From Streptomyces sp. NBC_00582 (GTDB taxonomy: Bacteria; Actinomycetota; Actinomycetes; Streptomycetales; Streptomycetaceae), in NCBI RefSeq assembly GCF_036345155.1, contig NZ_CP107772.1, positions 6,200,001 to 6,264,000 of the forward strand: 64,000 nt of DNA, in the 5' to 3' direction. How positions within the stretch are numbered: the first letter of the stretch is position 1; each line of letters opens with the position of its first letter. This document shows, piece after piece, positions 33,966 to 42,225 of the stretch. The position numbers and the translations under genes are program-made. The notes below the pieces were generated by a model that saw only the letters and a list, made by a program, of their open reading frames with translations, was not told where the DNA came from and ran no database searches.

Positions 33966-35279
33966 TCACCGCCGGGTGACCCGCACCCGGTAGTCGCCCT
34001 TCAGGTCCGCGCCCGTCACCGTGATGCGGATGCCCCGCGCGCCGTCGGTGAAGGACTCGCCGGGGGCGTAGGGCGCGTCGGAGAGCTCCGCGTGGACGTT
34101 CGGACTGCGCGTGCAGCCCCCGCTGTCCTCGGCGGAGTCGTACACCCGGACCGGCCCCATGCCGGTGTCGACGCCCGCGTCCACCCTGTAGACGAGGACG
34201 CCCGGCCGGCACACGGTCTCGTCGTTGCCGCCGCGGGTGCGCAGCTCGACGGCGTAGCCGGTACGGGTGTCGACGGGCACGAACACCAGCTTCGGGCCCC
34301 CGGCCCGCCACAGCGGGGTCAGCCGGTACTCCGCCGACCCGCGCACCGCCGAGCAGGCGATCTGCCCCGCGTCCAGCCAGCCCAGCTTCCACTTGTGCCA
34401 GCCGAGCAGGTCGTTGTTGGCGCCCCAGTCCTCGCTCATGATGTCCCAGTGCCCGACCGCGCCCCCGCCGTCCTGGGTGTAGAGGTCGGGCAGCCCGAAG
34501 ACGTGCCCGTTCTCGTGCGGCAGGACGCGGTAGCCGGTGCGGCCGTAGGAGCCGGAGCCGTCGTCCTGGCGGGAGTACACGAAGGACGCGTTGGCGACGG
34601 TCACCCCGTCGGCGACGGGCGCCTCGGTGTTCCCGGCGAACGTCACCGACAGCACGGTGTCCAGCGCGGAGGGGCCCGCGTTCGGGGTCACCAGCACGTT
34701 CAGCAGGTCGTACGAGCGGAAGTCCACGCTCGGATCGGCGGCGGCCACGAGGTCCTGGACGAGCCGGCGGTAGCCGGGGTCGAAGGGCGCGCCGCGCTCT
34801 ATGCCGTACGCCCGGAACGTCTTCGGCATCCGCAGCCAGTGCCGGATCGGGGTCTCGGAGCGGTAGTCGAGGCGGCCGTAGGACGCGGTGCGGAACCACC
34901 GCTCGGTCTGCGGGAAGAACTCGTGGTAGCGGGCGAGCGCGGTGCCCCGGCCGGGGGCGTCGGGGAAGTCGACCATCAGGGTGAGGGCGCGGACGGTGCC
35001 GGTGGAGCGGGCGTAGCCGCCGGGTGTGGGCAGGCCCTCGGACATCTGGACGGAGGAGCCGCCCCTGATCATGCAGGGGGCGAGGGAGGCGGTGCGGCCC
35101 AGCGAGATCGGGCCCGCCCCCGCCCGGGCCGGCCCCGGGTCGGGGGTGAGGCGCCCGGTGCCGGCCGAGGTGCTGACCGCGAGGGTCAGCGCGGTCACGC
35201 AGGTCAGGGCGGCGACGCGGCGCGGGCGTATCCGACGGCGGAGGGGTTCCGGGGCGCTGCGCGCGGGCTGCGGCTGCAT
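33966..35279 (-). CDS. Secreted M6-family (immune inhibitor A-like) metalloprotease
   Basis: A 437-residue protein. An Arg-rich start followed by VAALTCVTALTLAVSTSAG is a signal peptide. The M6 domain shows ALTLMVDFPDAPG, ERWFRTASYGRLDY, and the zinc site LPHENGHVFGLPDLY, with the His-Glu-x-x-His pattern kept, followed by IMSEDWGANNDLLGWHKWKLGWL. The ATG at 35279 has a GAAAGG site; the longer frame starts in the upstream promoter region. It is probably an extracellular zinc protease with a C-terminal beta-rich domain. It is transcribed alone, divergent from the TetR gene, and no link to the cluster is evident. Confidence 0.88.
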   Translation of the reverse strand: MQPQPARSAPEPLRRRIRPRRVAALTCVTALTLAVSTSAGTGRLTPDPGPARAGAGPISLGRTASLAPCMIRGGSSVQMSEGLPTPGGYARSTGTVRALTLMVDFPDAPGRGTALARYHEFFPQTERWFRTASYGRLDYRSETPIRHWLRMPKTFRAYGIERGAPFDPGYRRLVQDLVAAADPSVDFRSYDLLNVLVTPNAGPSALDTVLSVTFAGNTEAPVADGVTVANASFVYSRQDDGSGSYGRTGYRVLPHENGHVFGLPDLYTQDGGGAVGHWDIMSEDWGANNDLLGWHKWKLGWLDAGQIACSAVRGSAEYRLTPLWRAGGPKLVFVPVDTRTGYAVELRTRGGNDETVCRPGVLVYRVDAGVDTGMGPVRVYDSAEDSGGCTRSPNVHAELSDAPYAPGESFTDGARGIRITVTGADLKGDYRVRVTRR

Positions 35280-35434
35280 GCGGCGGGGCCTTTCGCTCCG
35301 GGCAGCCACCCGGTCACCGGCTGCACCCTTTCGATCACCCTGTGCTGCCGAGGGAGCGCACGCGCGCTGAGAACGACCGATCGTGTGCATGTGGTACAGG
35401 TCACATAAGAAAACTTCCGGCGGCGGGAAATAAC

Positions 35435-35491
35435 CGGGGACCTCTTCCCCGTTTAGTCAGGTGTCCGAGCGAAACGGGGACAGCTTCCCCG
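35435..35491. promoter_or_regulatory. Paired TetR-type operators upstream of the TetR/MFS operon
   Basis: CGGGGA-N5-TCCCCG occurs at 35435-35451 and again at 35475-35491, centres 40 bp apart. The facing halves are flanked by CGTTT and AAACG, so the outer bases are also symmetric. The second site ends 32 nt before the chosen TetR start, the normal position for autorepression. Confidence 0.7.
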
Positions 35492-35523
35492 GATCGCCCC
35501 GCCCCAGCTTCGAGGAGTACGCC

Positions 35524-36177
35524 GTGCAGACCGTGACGCCGTCGCGTCCCGCCACGCGCAAGGCACCCCGGCCCCGGGCCGACGCCCTGCGCAACCGGGA
35601 GCGGATCGTCACCGCCGCCCGCGAGATGTTCACCGAGCTCGGCCCCGACGTGCCGCTCGACGACATCGCCCGCCGGGCCGGCGTCGGCAACGCCACGGTG
35701 TACCGCAACTTCCCCGACCGCGACGCCCTGGTCCGCGAGGTCGTCTGCTCCGTCCTGGACCGCACGGTCCTGGCCGGCCAGGCCGCCCTCGCCGAGACCG
35801 GGGACGCCTTCGCGGCACTGGAGCGCTTCGTGCACGCCTCCGCCGCCGAGCGGGTCAGCGCGCTGTGCCCGATGGTCTCCAGCACCTTCGACCAGCACCA
35901 CCCCGACCTGGAAGCCGCCCGCGTACGCGTCGAGCGGATCATCGAGGAGGTCATGGACCGCGCCAAGGCCGCCGGGCAGCTACGGCACGACGTCGGCGTC
36001 GGTGACGTCATGGTCGCCGTCGCCCAGCTCAGCCGTCCGCCGGCCGGCACCGGATGCAGCTACAGCGACCGGTTCGTCCACCGCCACCTCCAACTGCTCC
36101 TGGACGGACTGCGGGCCCCGGCCCCCTCCGTCCTGCCGGGCACCCCCGTGACCATGGAGGACCTGCGCCAGGCCTGA
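35524..36177 (+). CDS. TetR-family regulator of the adjacent MFS exporter
   Basis: A 217-residue protein. The helix-turn-helix covers NRERIVTAAREMFTELGPDV followed by PLDDIARRAGVGNATVYRNF, and the C-terminal ligand domain is all-helical. I choose GTG 35524 because it has an AGGAG site; GTG 35461 lies between the two operators. It is followed 112 nt later by a DHA2 exporter gene, and twin palindromes precede it, so it probably represses itself and the exporter until a drug binds. Confidence 0.88.
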   Translation: MQTVTPSRPATRKAPRPRADALRNRERIVTAAREMFTELGPDVPLDDIARRAGVGNATVYRNFPDRDALVREVVCSVLDRTVLAGQAALAETGDAFAALERFVHASAAERVSALCPMVSSTFDQHHPDLEAARVRVERIIEEVMDRAKAAGQLRHDVGVGDVMVAVAQLSRPPAGTGCSYSDRFVHRHLQLLLDGLRAPAPSVLPGTPVTMEDLRQA

Positions 36178-36289
36178 CCGTCCAGAACATCCCTTGAGAG
36201 CTCCTCCCGCGCCCTTCCACGCCCTTTTCACGCTCTTCCACGCTCTTCCACGTTCTTTTCCGTCACGAAGTCCCGAAGTGGGTACCCCC

Positions 36290-37822
36290 ATGTCTGAAAC
36301 AGCCGTCAAGGCTCCCGGCGTCCCCGACGCCAACCGCTGGAAAGCCCTGGCCTTCATCGCCATCGCCCAGCTGATGGTCGTCCTCGACGCGACCATCGTG
36401 AACATCGCGATGCCCTCCGCCCAGCAGGACCTCGGCATCTCCGACGGCAACCGGCAGTGGATCGTCACCGCCTACGCCCTCGCCTTCGGCGGTCTGCTGC
36501 TCTTCGGCGGCCGCATCGCCGACCTGTGGGGCCGCAAGCGCGCCTTCGTCACCGGTCTCGCCGGCTTCGCCGCGGCGTCCGCGCTCGGCGGCGCCGCCAC
36601 CAACGAGGCCATGATGTTCGGCGCCCGCGCGCTCCAGGGCGCCTTCGGCGCACTCCTCGCGCCCGCCGCGCTCTCCCTGCTCGCCGTGATGTTCACCGAC
36701 GCCAAGGAGCGCGCCAAGGCCTTCGGCATCTACGGCGCGATCGCCGGCGGTGGCGGCGCGGTCGGCCTGATCCTCGGCGGGTTCCTCACCGAGTACCTCG
36801 ACTGGCGCTGGACGTTCTTCGTCAACATCCCGTTCGCGATCGTCGCCGCGGCCGGCGCGTACTTCGTCATCCGTGAGCCCGAGGGCGGCCGCAACCGCTC
36901 CTCGCTCGACATCCCGGGCGTCATCCTGTCCACCCTGGGTCTGGTCTCCCTGGTCTACGGCTTCACCCGCGCCGAGTCCGACGGCTGGAGCGACTCCCTG
37001 ACCGTCGGCATGTTCGTCGCCTCCGGTGTGCTCCTGCTCGCCTTCGTGATCGTCGAGGCGAAGGTCAAGGCCCCGCTGCTGCCCCTGCGCGTGATCACCG
37101 AGCGCAACCGCGGCGGTGTCTACCTCTCCCTCGGCCTCGCGATCATCGCGATGTTCGGCCTGTTCCTGTTCCTGACCTACTACCTTCAGGTCGTCAAGGG
37201 ATACTCCCCGGTCAAGACCGGCTTCGCGTTCCTGCCGATGATCGCGGGCATGATCACCGGCTCCACCCAGATCGGCACCCGCCTGATGACCCGGGTCGCC
37301 CCGCGGCTGCTGATGGGCCCCGGCTTCCTGGTCGCCGCCCTCGGCATGCTGCTGCTGACCCGCCTGGAGATCGGCTCCTCCTACGCGGCCGTCCTGCTCC
37401 CGTCGATGCTGCTGCTCGGCCTCGGCATGGGTACGGCGTTCATGCCGGCGATGTCCCTGGCCACGTACGGCATCGAGCCGCGCGACGCCGGTGTCGCCTC
37501 CGCGATGGTCAACACCTCGCAGCAGGTGGGCGGCGCGATCGGCACCGCCCTGCTGAACACGATCGCCGCGTCCGCGACGACGTCGTACATCAAGGACCAC
37601 ATCGCGGGCGCCGCCTCCAAGCCCCAGCAGCAGCTCGTCCAGCTCGAGGGCATGGTGCACGGCTACACCAGCGCCATCTGGTTCGCCGTCGGCATCCTGG
37701 TCGCCGCCGCCGCGATCGCCCTGACCCTCATCAACGCGGGCAAGCCCGAACTGGGCCCGGCGACGGGCTCGACCGCACAGGACGAGGAGGAGGCCCTCCA
37801 GATCCCGGTGGTCGCTCACTGA
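36290..37822 (+). CDS. DHA2-family MFS drug exporter
   Basis: A 510-residue EmrB/QacA-type transporter with 14 predicted helices: AQLMVVLDATIVNIAMPSAQ in helix 1, motif A LFGGRIADLWGRKRAFV, motif C GAIAGGGGAVGLILGGFLTEYLDWRW in two halves. The length is normal. The 112-nt leader has a pyrimidine-rich ACGCTCTTCC-like repeat (about 36219-36260). It forms a drug-resistance unit with the TetR gene and is distinct from the exporter at 8022-9473. From memory a TetR/MFS pair like this lies near hrdD in other Streptomyces, so it is probably core. Confidence 0.9.
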   Translation: MSETAVKAPGVPDANRWKALAFIAIAQLMVVLDATIVNIAMPSAQQDLGISDGNRQWIVTAYALAFGGLLLFGGRIADLWGRKRAFVTGLAGFAAASALGGAATNEAMMFGARALQGAFGALLAPAALSLLAVMFTDAKERAKAFGIYGAIAGGGGAVGLILGGFLTEYLDWRWTFFVNIPFAIVAAAGAYFVIREPEGGRNRSSLDIPGVILSTLGLVSLVYGFTRAESDGWSDSLTVGMFVASGVLLLAFVIVEAKVKAPLLPLRVITERNRGGVYLSLGLAIIAMFGLFLFLTYYLQVVKGYSPVKTGFAFLPMIAGMITGSTQIGTRLMTRVAPRLLMGPGFLVAALGMLLLTRLEIGSSYAAVLLPSMLLLGLGMGTAFMPAMSLATYGIEPRDAGVASAMVNTSQQVGGAIGTALLNTIAASATTSYIKDHIAGAASKPQQQLVQLEGMVHGYTSAIWFAVGILVAAAAIALTLINAGKPELGPATGSTAQDEEEALQIPVVAH

Positions 37823-37833
37823 GGTGAGGAGGA

Positions 37834-37851
37834 GCGCCCCGGAAGGGGCGC
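37834..37851. terminator. Short GC-rich hairpin between MFS and MarR genes
   Basis: GCGCCCC at 37834-37840 pairs with GGGGCGC at 37845-37851 around GGAA, 12 nt past the MFS stop. The two flanking genes are convergent, so the hairpin can serve both. The rest of the gap is GC-rich with no other signal. Confidence 0.55.
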
Positions 37852-37918
37852 GGGGCTGGATCGGCATGCGGCTCCGCCGCGGGGGCGCCACCGGCCCCCG
37901 CGGCCCGCACCCGCACGA

Positions 37919-38428
37919 CTAGCGGAGCCAGGGAAGATCCGCCCCCGCCTCGTCCGGCTGAAGCCCCTCGGCGATGATCTGCATGATCTCGCCGAGGGCT
38001 TTCTGCTGCTCCGCGCTGAGCCGGTCGAACACCGCGTGCCGCACCGCGGTGACATGCCCCGGCGCGGACCGCCGCAGCACGTCCAGCCCCTCCTCCGTCA
38101 GCACCGCGAACTGCCCGCGCTTGTCGGAGGGGCAGTCCTCACGCCGTACCCAGCCGCTCTTCTCCAGCCGGGCGACGGCGTGCGAGAGCCGCGAGCGGGT
38201 GATCTTCGCGTGCATGGCGAGCTCGGTCATCCGCAGCCGGCGCTGCGCGGACTCGGCGAGCTTCACCAGGAGGCCGTAGTAGATGTGCGGCATCCCCGCG
38301 TCCTTCTGGAGCTGCCGGTCCATGTGGTCCTCGAGGAGCATGCTCGCGTGGACGTAGGAGCGCCAGACGATCTGTTCCTCGTCGGTGAGCCATCGGGGCT
38401 CTTCGGCGGATGTGGATGCCTTCTTCAT
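37919..38428 (-). CDS. MarR-family transcriptional regulator
   Basis: A 169-residue winged-helix protein. The DNA-binding core reads LRMTELAMHAKITRSRLSHA and VARLEKSGWVRREDCPSDKRGQFAVLTEEG (in two parts), as in MarR regulators. It is divergent from an extradiol-dioxygenase-like gene with a 129-nt shared promoter region containing A/T-rich TTGAAAATTAAACC near 38452 and TTTTAGATTTCAAG near 38496, whose TTGAAA and TTTCAA parts are inverted copies. It probably represses the dioxygenase gene in response to an aromatic or oxidised ligand. Confidence 0.88.
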   Translation of the reverse strand: MKKASTSAEEPRWLTDEEQIVWRSYVHASMLLEDHMDRQLQKDAGMPHIYYGLLVKLAESAQRRLRMTELAMHAKITRSRLSHAVARLEKSGWVRREDCPSDKRGQFAVLTEEGLDVLRRSAPGHVTAVRHAVFDRLSAEQQKALGEIMQIIAEGLQPDEAGADLPWLR

Positions 38429-38557
38429 GGGTTCCACTGTAAGGGCACGCTCCTTGAAAATTAAACCATTCGGGAATATGCTGACGGGGGTTGACGTTTT
38501 AGATTTCAAGCAACGGTTCCGGAGGGAGCCGACCGGAAACCGGAGGGAGTAGCCGTC

Positions 38558-39343
38558 ATGTCCGCCGCCACTCAGGAACGCATGCCCGCGCTGTATCTCA
38601 GTCATGGCGCTCCGCCGCTCGCGGACGACCCGATCTGGCCGGGCGAGCTCGCCGCCTGGTCCGCGGACCTCCCTCGCCCCAAGGCGATCCTCATGATCTC
38701 CGCCCACTGGGAGGAGGCCCCCCTCGCCCTCGGCGCCGTCGACCCGGTACCCCTCGTCTACGACTTCTGGGGCTTCCCCGAGCATTACTACCGGGTGACG
38801 TACGACGCACCCGGCGCGCCGGAGCTCGCCGAGAGCGTGCGAAAGCTGCTGCGCGCCCCCGGGATCCCCGTCCAGGACATCCCCGACCGCGGCCTCGACC
38901 ACGGCGCCTACGTCCCGCTCGTCGAGATGTTCCCCGCCGCCGACATCCCCGTCCTCCAGGTCTCCATGCCGACCCTCGACCCCGTCCGGCTCATGGAGAT
39001 CGGCCGCAGACTCGCGCCCCTGCGCGACGAGGGCGTCCTGATCGTCGGCTCCGGCTTCTTCACCCACAACCTCGCCGCGCTGCGCCAGGGCGGCATCCCC
39101 TCCTGGTCGGTGGAGTTCGACGACTGGGGCCGGCGCGCCATGGAGGCCCGCGACTGGGACTCCCTGCTGGACTTCCTCCACAAGGCCCCGGCCGGCCGCT
39201 ACGCCCACCCGCGCACCGAGCACTTCGCCCCGCTCTTCGTCACCATGGGCGCCGCCGAGGTCTCCGGCGAACTCGACGCCCAGAGGTCGGTGATCGACGG
39301 GTTCTGGATGGGGCTCGCCAAGCGGTCGGTGCAGTTCGGCTAG
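38558..39343 (+). CDS. DODA-type extradiol aromatic ring-opening dioxygenase (YgiD family)
   Basis: A 261-residue class III extradiol dioxygenase-like protein. Metal ligands are visible in YLSHGAPPLADD, ISAHWEEAP and GFFTHNLAAL, and the motif RGLDHGAYVPL is typical of the 4,5-DOPA dioxygenase/YgiD group. The enzyme may open catechol-type rings; bacterial members often act on substrates unknown in vivo. It is controlled most likely by the divergent MarR gene. It ends overlapping the convergent acetyltransferase gene by 4 nt. Confidence 0.88.
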   Translation: MSAATQERMPALYLSHGAPPLADDPIWPGELAAWSADLPRPKAILMISAHWEEAPLALGAVDPVPLVYDFWGFPEHYYRVTYDAPGAPELAESVRKLLRAPGIPVQDIPDRGLDHGAYVPLVEMFPAADIPVLQVSMPTLDPVRLMEIGRRLAPLRDEGVLIVGSGFFTHNLAALRQGGIPSWSVEFDDWGRRAMEARDWDSLLDFLHKAPAGRYAHPRTEHFAPLFVTMGAAEVSGELDAQRSVIDGFWMGLAKRSVQFG

Positions 39344-39879
39344 GACACGGCCCGGGGACCCCGGAGCTCCTTCTCGTACCAGGCCACGTCCCAGTAACGG
39401 CCGAACTTGCGGCCCACCTCCCGATAGGTGCCGACGTACCGGAAACCGAAGCGTTCGTGCAGCCGCGTGGACGCTTCGTTCGGCTGCGCGATCCCCGCGT
39501 ACGCCCGGTGCAGATCCTCCTCGGCGAGCGCCTCGAAGAGCGCCTCGTAGAGCAGCGTGCCGATACCGCGGCGCCCGGCGTGCGGGGCCACGTACACGGT
39601 CGTCTCCACCGAGGTCGCGTAGGCGGCCTTCGGCCTGTAAGGGCTGGATGTGGCGTACCCGAGAATCTCCTGTGAGTCCGCGTCCACGGCAACCTTCAGC
39701 CGGTACGGGCCGTCTTCAGGGTGGGAGAGCAGCCAGGGGCGGCGCTCCTTCGGAGTGAAGACCGCGGTATCGAATGTGAGAGGCGTCTCACGAACGTAGT
39801 GGTTGTAGAGGTCGGTGAGGGCTTCGAGGTCCCCCTCGGCTCCCGGCCTGACCTGCACCTCTGCGTGCTCCGACGCCAT
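39340..39879 (-). CDS. GNAT N-acetyltransferase, phosphinothricin acetyltransferase-like
   Basis: A 179-residue acetyltransferase. EGDLEALTDLYNHYVRETPLTFD and the acetyl-CoA loop VAPHAGRRGIGTLLYEALFEALAEE, followed by NEASTRLHERFGFRYVGTYREVGRKFGRYWDVAWYEK in parts, match the PAT/MddA group that acetylates phosphinothricin or methionine sulfoximine and sulfone. Start ATG 39879 lies at the end of the promoter gap shared with hrdD. It is convergent to the dioxygenase gene. The real substrate in this organism is unknown. Confidence 0.85.
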   Translation of the reverse strand: MASEHAEVQVRPGAEGDLEALTDLYNHYVRETPLTFDTAVFTPKERRPWLLSHPEDGPYRLKVAVDADSQEILGYATSSPYRPKAAYATSVETTVYVAPHAGRRGIGTLLYEALFEALAEEDLHRAYAGIAQPNEASTRLHERFGFRYVGTYREVGRKFGRYWDVAWYEKELRGPRAVS

Positions 39880-39951
39880 CGCATCTCCCCGTGTGGCCCG
39901 TCAGTGGCCGGACAGGGTACTGCACGATCAGAAAATTCGGGGTGCGGGTTG

Positions 39952-39977
39952 GGAATTCTGTCCTGATTCCAGTCGTT
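39952..39977 (+). promoter_or_regulatory. SigR-type promoter for hrdD
   Basis: GGAAT at 39952-39956, an 18-nt spacer and GTT at 39975-39977 match the SigR (thiol-stress sigma factor) consensus GGAAT-N18-GTT exactly. It lies about 117 nt before the hrdD start. In S. coelicolor hrdD is known as a SigR target, which agrees. Confidence 0.75.
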
Positions 39978-40093
39978 GTTTCCATCGGATGCAGGGCACA
40001 CGAGCAGAGTCCCGAAGCGAGTCCCGGGACCACCGATCGAGTGCCCGGTGTCCACGGACCACCCGCTGACCCCACCATCGCAAGGGAGCACGC

Positions 40094-41089
40094 ATGGCAA
40101 CCCGTGCCGTCGCCCGTCGTCAGTCCGCCAGCGGCCGGACCGACGCGGCAAGCAGTGTTCGCGCCCATGGCGGCGAGATCGCCGACCGCGACCTGGTCGG
40201 CATGTACCTCGACGAGATCGCGCGCACACCGCTGCTCGACGCCGCCAAGGAAGTCGAGCTGTCCCAGATCATCGAGGCGGGTGTGTTCGCGCAGCAGGTC
40301 CTCGACGGGTACGAGGAGTCCCGTGCGGACGCCACCCGCGAGGAGCTCCAGGCCCTGGTCGCCGAGAGCGAGCGCGCCAAGGACGTCTTCATCCGCTCCA
40401 ACCTCCGACTGGTCGTCGCCGTCGCCCGCCGCTACCCGCGCAGCGGACTGCCCCTCCTCGACCTGATCCAGGAGGGCAACGCCGGCCTGGTCCGCGCGGT
40501 CGAGAAGTTCGACTACCGCAAGGGCTTCAAGTTCTCGACGTACGCCACCTGGTGGATCCGCCAGGCCATCACCCGCTCGATCGCCGACCAGTCGCGCACG
40601 ATCCGTCTGCCCGTCCACCTGGTGGAGGAGCTCGGCCGGATCCGCCGCGTCCAGCGCGAGTTCAACCGGGAGCACGGCCGCGACCCCGAGCCCCTGGAGA
40701 TCGCCGCGGAGCTCGGCTCCACCCCCGAGCGCGTCACCGACGTACTGGACTGGGCCCGCGACCCGGTGTCCCTGAACATGTCGGTGGACGACGAGGGCGA
40801 GACCCAGTTCGGCGACCTCCTGGAGGACACCTCGGCGGTGTCTCCCGAGCAGTCGGTCCTCACGCTGCTGCGCAGCGAGGAACTCGACGGCCTGATCGAC
40901 CGCCTCGACCCGCGGACCGCCTCCATCATCAAGATGCGGTACGGCATCGAGGACGGCCGTGAGCGCACCCTCACCGAGGTCGGCAAGGAGCACGGCCTGA
41001 CCCGCGAACGCATCCGCCAGATCGAGAAGCACGCCCTGCTGGAACTGAAGAAGCTGGCCCGGGACACCGGGTTCGAGGCAGCGGCCTAG
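40094..41089 (+). CDS. hrdD: RNA polymerase principal-like sigma factor HrdD
   Basis: A 331-residue sigma-70 group 2 protein. Region 1.2 is ADRDLVGMYLDEIARTPLL, region 2 has LRLVVAVARRYPRSGLPLLDLIQEGN and FSTYATWWIRQAITRSI, region 3 IRLPVHLVEELGRIRRVQRE, and region 4 ends with TLTEVGKEHGLTRERIRQIEKHALLELK. The N-terminus MATRAVARRQSASGRTDAAS is, as I remember it, that of HrdD rather than HrdB or HrdA. HrdD is dispensable in S. coelicolor but is induced through SigR and SigE. The upstream SigR-type promoter supports the naming. Confidence 0.9.
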   Translation: MATRAVARRQSASGRTDAASSVRAHGGEIADRDLVGMYLDEIARTPLLDAAKEVELSQIIEAGVFAQQVLDGYEESRADATREELQALVAESERAKDVFIRSNLRLVVAVARRYPRSGLPLLDLIQEGNAGLVRAVEKFDYRKGFKFSTYATWWIRQAITRSIADQSRTIRLPVHLVEELGRIRRVQREFNREHGRDPEPLEIAAELGSTPERVTDVLDWARDPVSLNMSVDDEGETQFGDLLEDTSAVSPEQSVLTLLRSEELDGLIDRLDPRTASIIKMRYGIEDGRERTLTEVGKEHGLTRERIRQIEKHALLELKKLARDTGFEAAA

Positions 41090-41422
41090 ACGACGCCCCA
41101 CCCGCCGACGCCACACCCGGAGCACGCAGGCACCGCCCGCGTGCGCCGGGTGGCGCACCCTCGCGCGAACATGGCGATACAACGTCGCTTCAACGCGGGA
41201 AGCCGCGGGAACAAGACCTCAGGACACGGCAGTCGCAGCCCGGAAGCGGGCCCGGCCGCCGTCCCGAGACACACTCCGAGACCCACCCCGAGACCACGTC
41301 CCGACGCACCATCCCCCCGGCGCCGGGACTTTCCCCGAGCCGGGCCTCGGCGCCTTCCCCCGGGCGCCGGGCCCGGCTCGCCCTCGTCACCCCGCCGCGT
41401 CACGCGCCCCGCATGCCGAGGT

Positions 41423-41463
41423 GGGCGGGCCACCCCGTACCTGAACCACGGGGTGGCCCGCCC
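41423..41463. terminator. 16-bp hairpin in the hrdD-TetR gap
   Basis: Bases 41423-41438 pair perfectly with 41448-41463 around a 9-nt loop. It is 39 nt upstream of the TetR start, so it may be a late terminator for hrdD or an operator/leader structure of the TetR gene. The remainder of the gap 41090-41502 holds no gene or repeat that I can support. Confidence 0.5.
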
Positions 41464-41502
41464 GGATGGCAGATTGTGCCACATGGGCATAGCCTGACGA
41501 GC

Positions 41503-42225
41503 GTGAGCAGCTCCACCCCCGCCTCGGCCTCCCTGACCGAGCGGCGCAAGGCGGCGACCCGGACGGAGATCGCCAGGGCCGCGGCGGGCCTCTTCGTCGC
41601 CCGGGGTCTGCGGGCCACCCGCGCCGAGGACATCGCCCAGGCCGCCGGCATCGCCCCGCGCACCTTCTACCGATATTTCGCCACCAAGGAAGAGGCCGTC
41701 GCCCCCCTCTACGCGGCGGGCGCCCAGCGCTGGGTGGAAGCGGTCCGCGAGGCCCCGCCCGCACTCCCGCTCCCCGAGGCCCTGGCCCACGCGGTCCGGC
41801 ACACCCTGGTCCCGGGCCGAGGCGTCTCCACCGCCTCCTGGGAATGGGTCCGCACCCTGATCCGCCTGGCAGCCGCCAGCCCGGCCCTGGGCAAGGTCTG
41901 GGCGGAGACCTGCCGGACCTCGGAGGAAACCCTGGCCCAGGTCCTCGCGGCACGACTCGCGGGGGAGAGCGGTGCCGACGGCGGCGACTTCGGGGACGGC
42001 GCTGCGGGGAGCGCCGCCGTGACACCTCACCTGCGTTTCGCGGCCGCCGTGGCGAGCGCCGCGATCCGTGTCGCCGTACAGAACTGGGCCGCGACCGACA
42101 CCCCCGCCACCGCCCCCGACGGCCCGGCGGCGCTGGCGCTGCGCAATCTGGAGGCGCTGCGGGGATTCCCCTGGGAGACGGAACCCGCCCAAGACCGGCA
42201 GCGCCACCCCTCAGCGCGCGACTGA
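41503..42225 (+). CDS. TetR-family transcriptional regulator
   Basis: A 240-residue protein with helix-turn-helix TRTEIARAAAGLFVARGLRA followed by TRAEDIAQAAGIAPRTFYRYF. The C-terminal domain is Ala-rich helical with a Gly/Asp-rich insertion (ESGADGGDFGDG) around residue 160. GTG 41503 is preferred to an upstream ATG-like frame start because the family N-terminus begins a few residues before TERRKAATRTEI. It ends 15 nt inside the convergent WYL regulator gene. Target unknown; no obvious partner gene. Confidence 0.85.
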   Translation: MSSSTPASASLTERRKAATRTEIARAAAGLFVARGLRATRAEDIAQAAGIAPRTFYRYFATKEEAVAPLYAAGAQRWVEAVREAPPALPLPEALAHAVRHTLVPGRGVSTASWEWVRTLIRLAAASPALGKVWAETCRTSEETLAQVLAARLAGESGADGGDFGDGAAGSAAVTPHLRFAAAVASAAIRVAVQNWAATDTPATAPDGPAALALRNLEALRGFPWETEPAQDRQRHPSARD

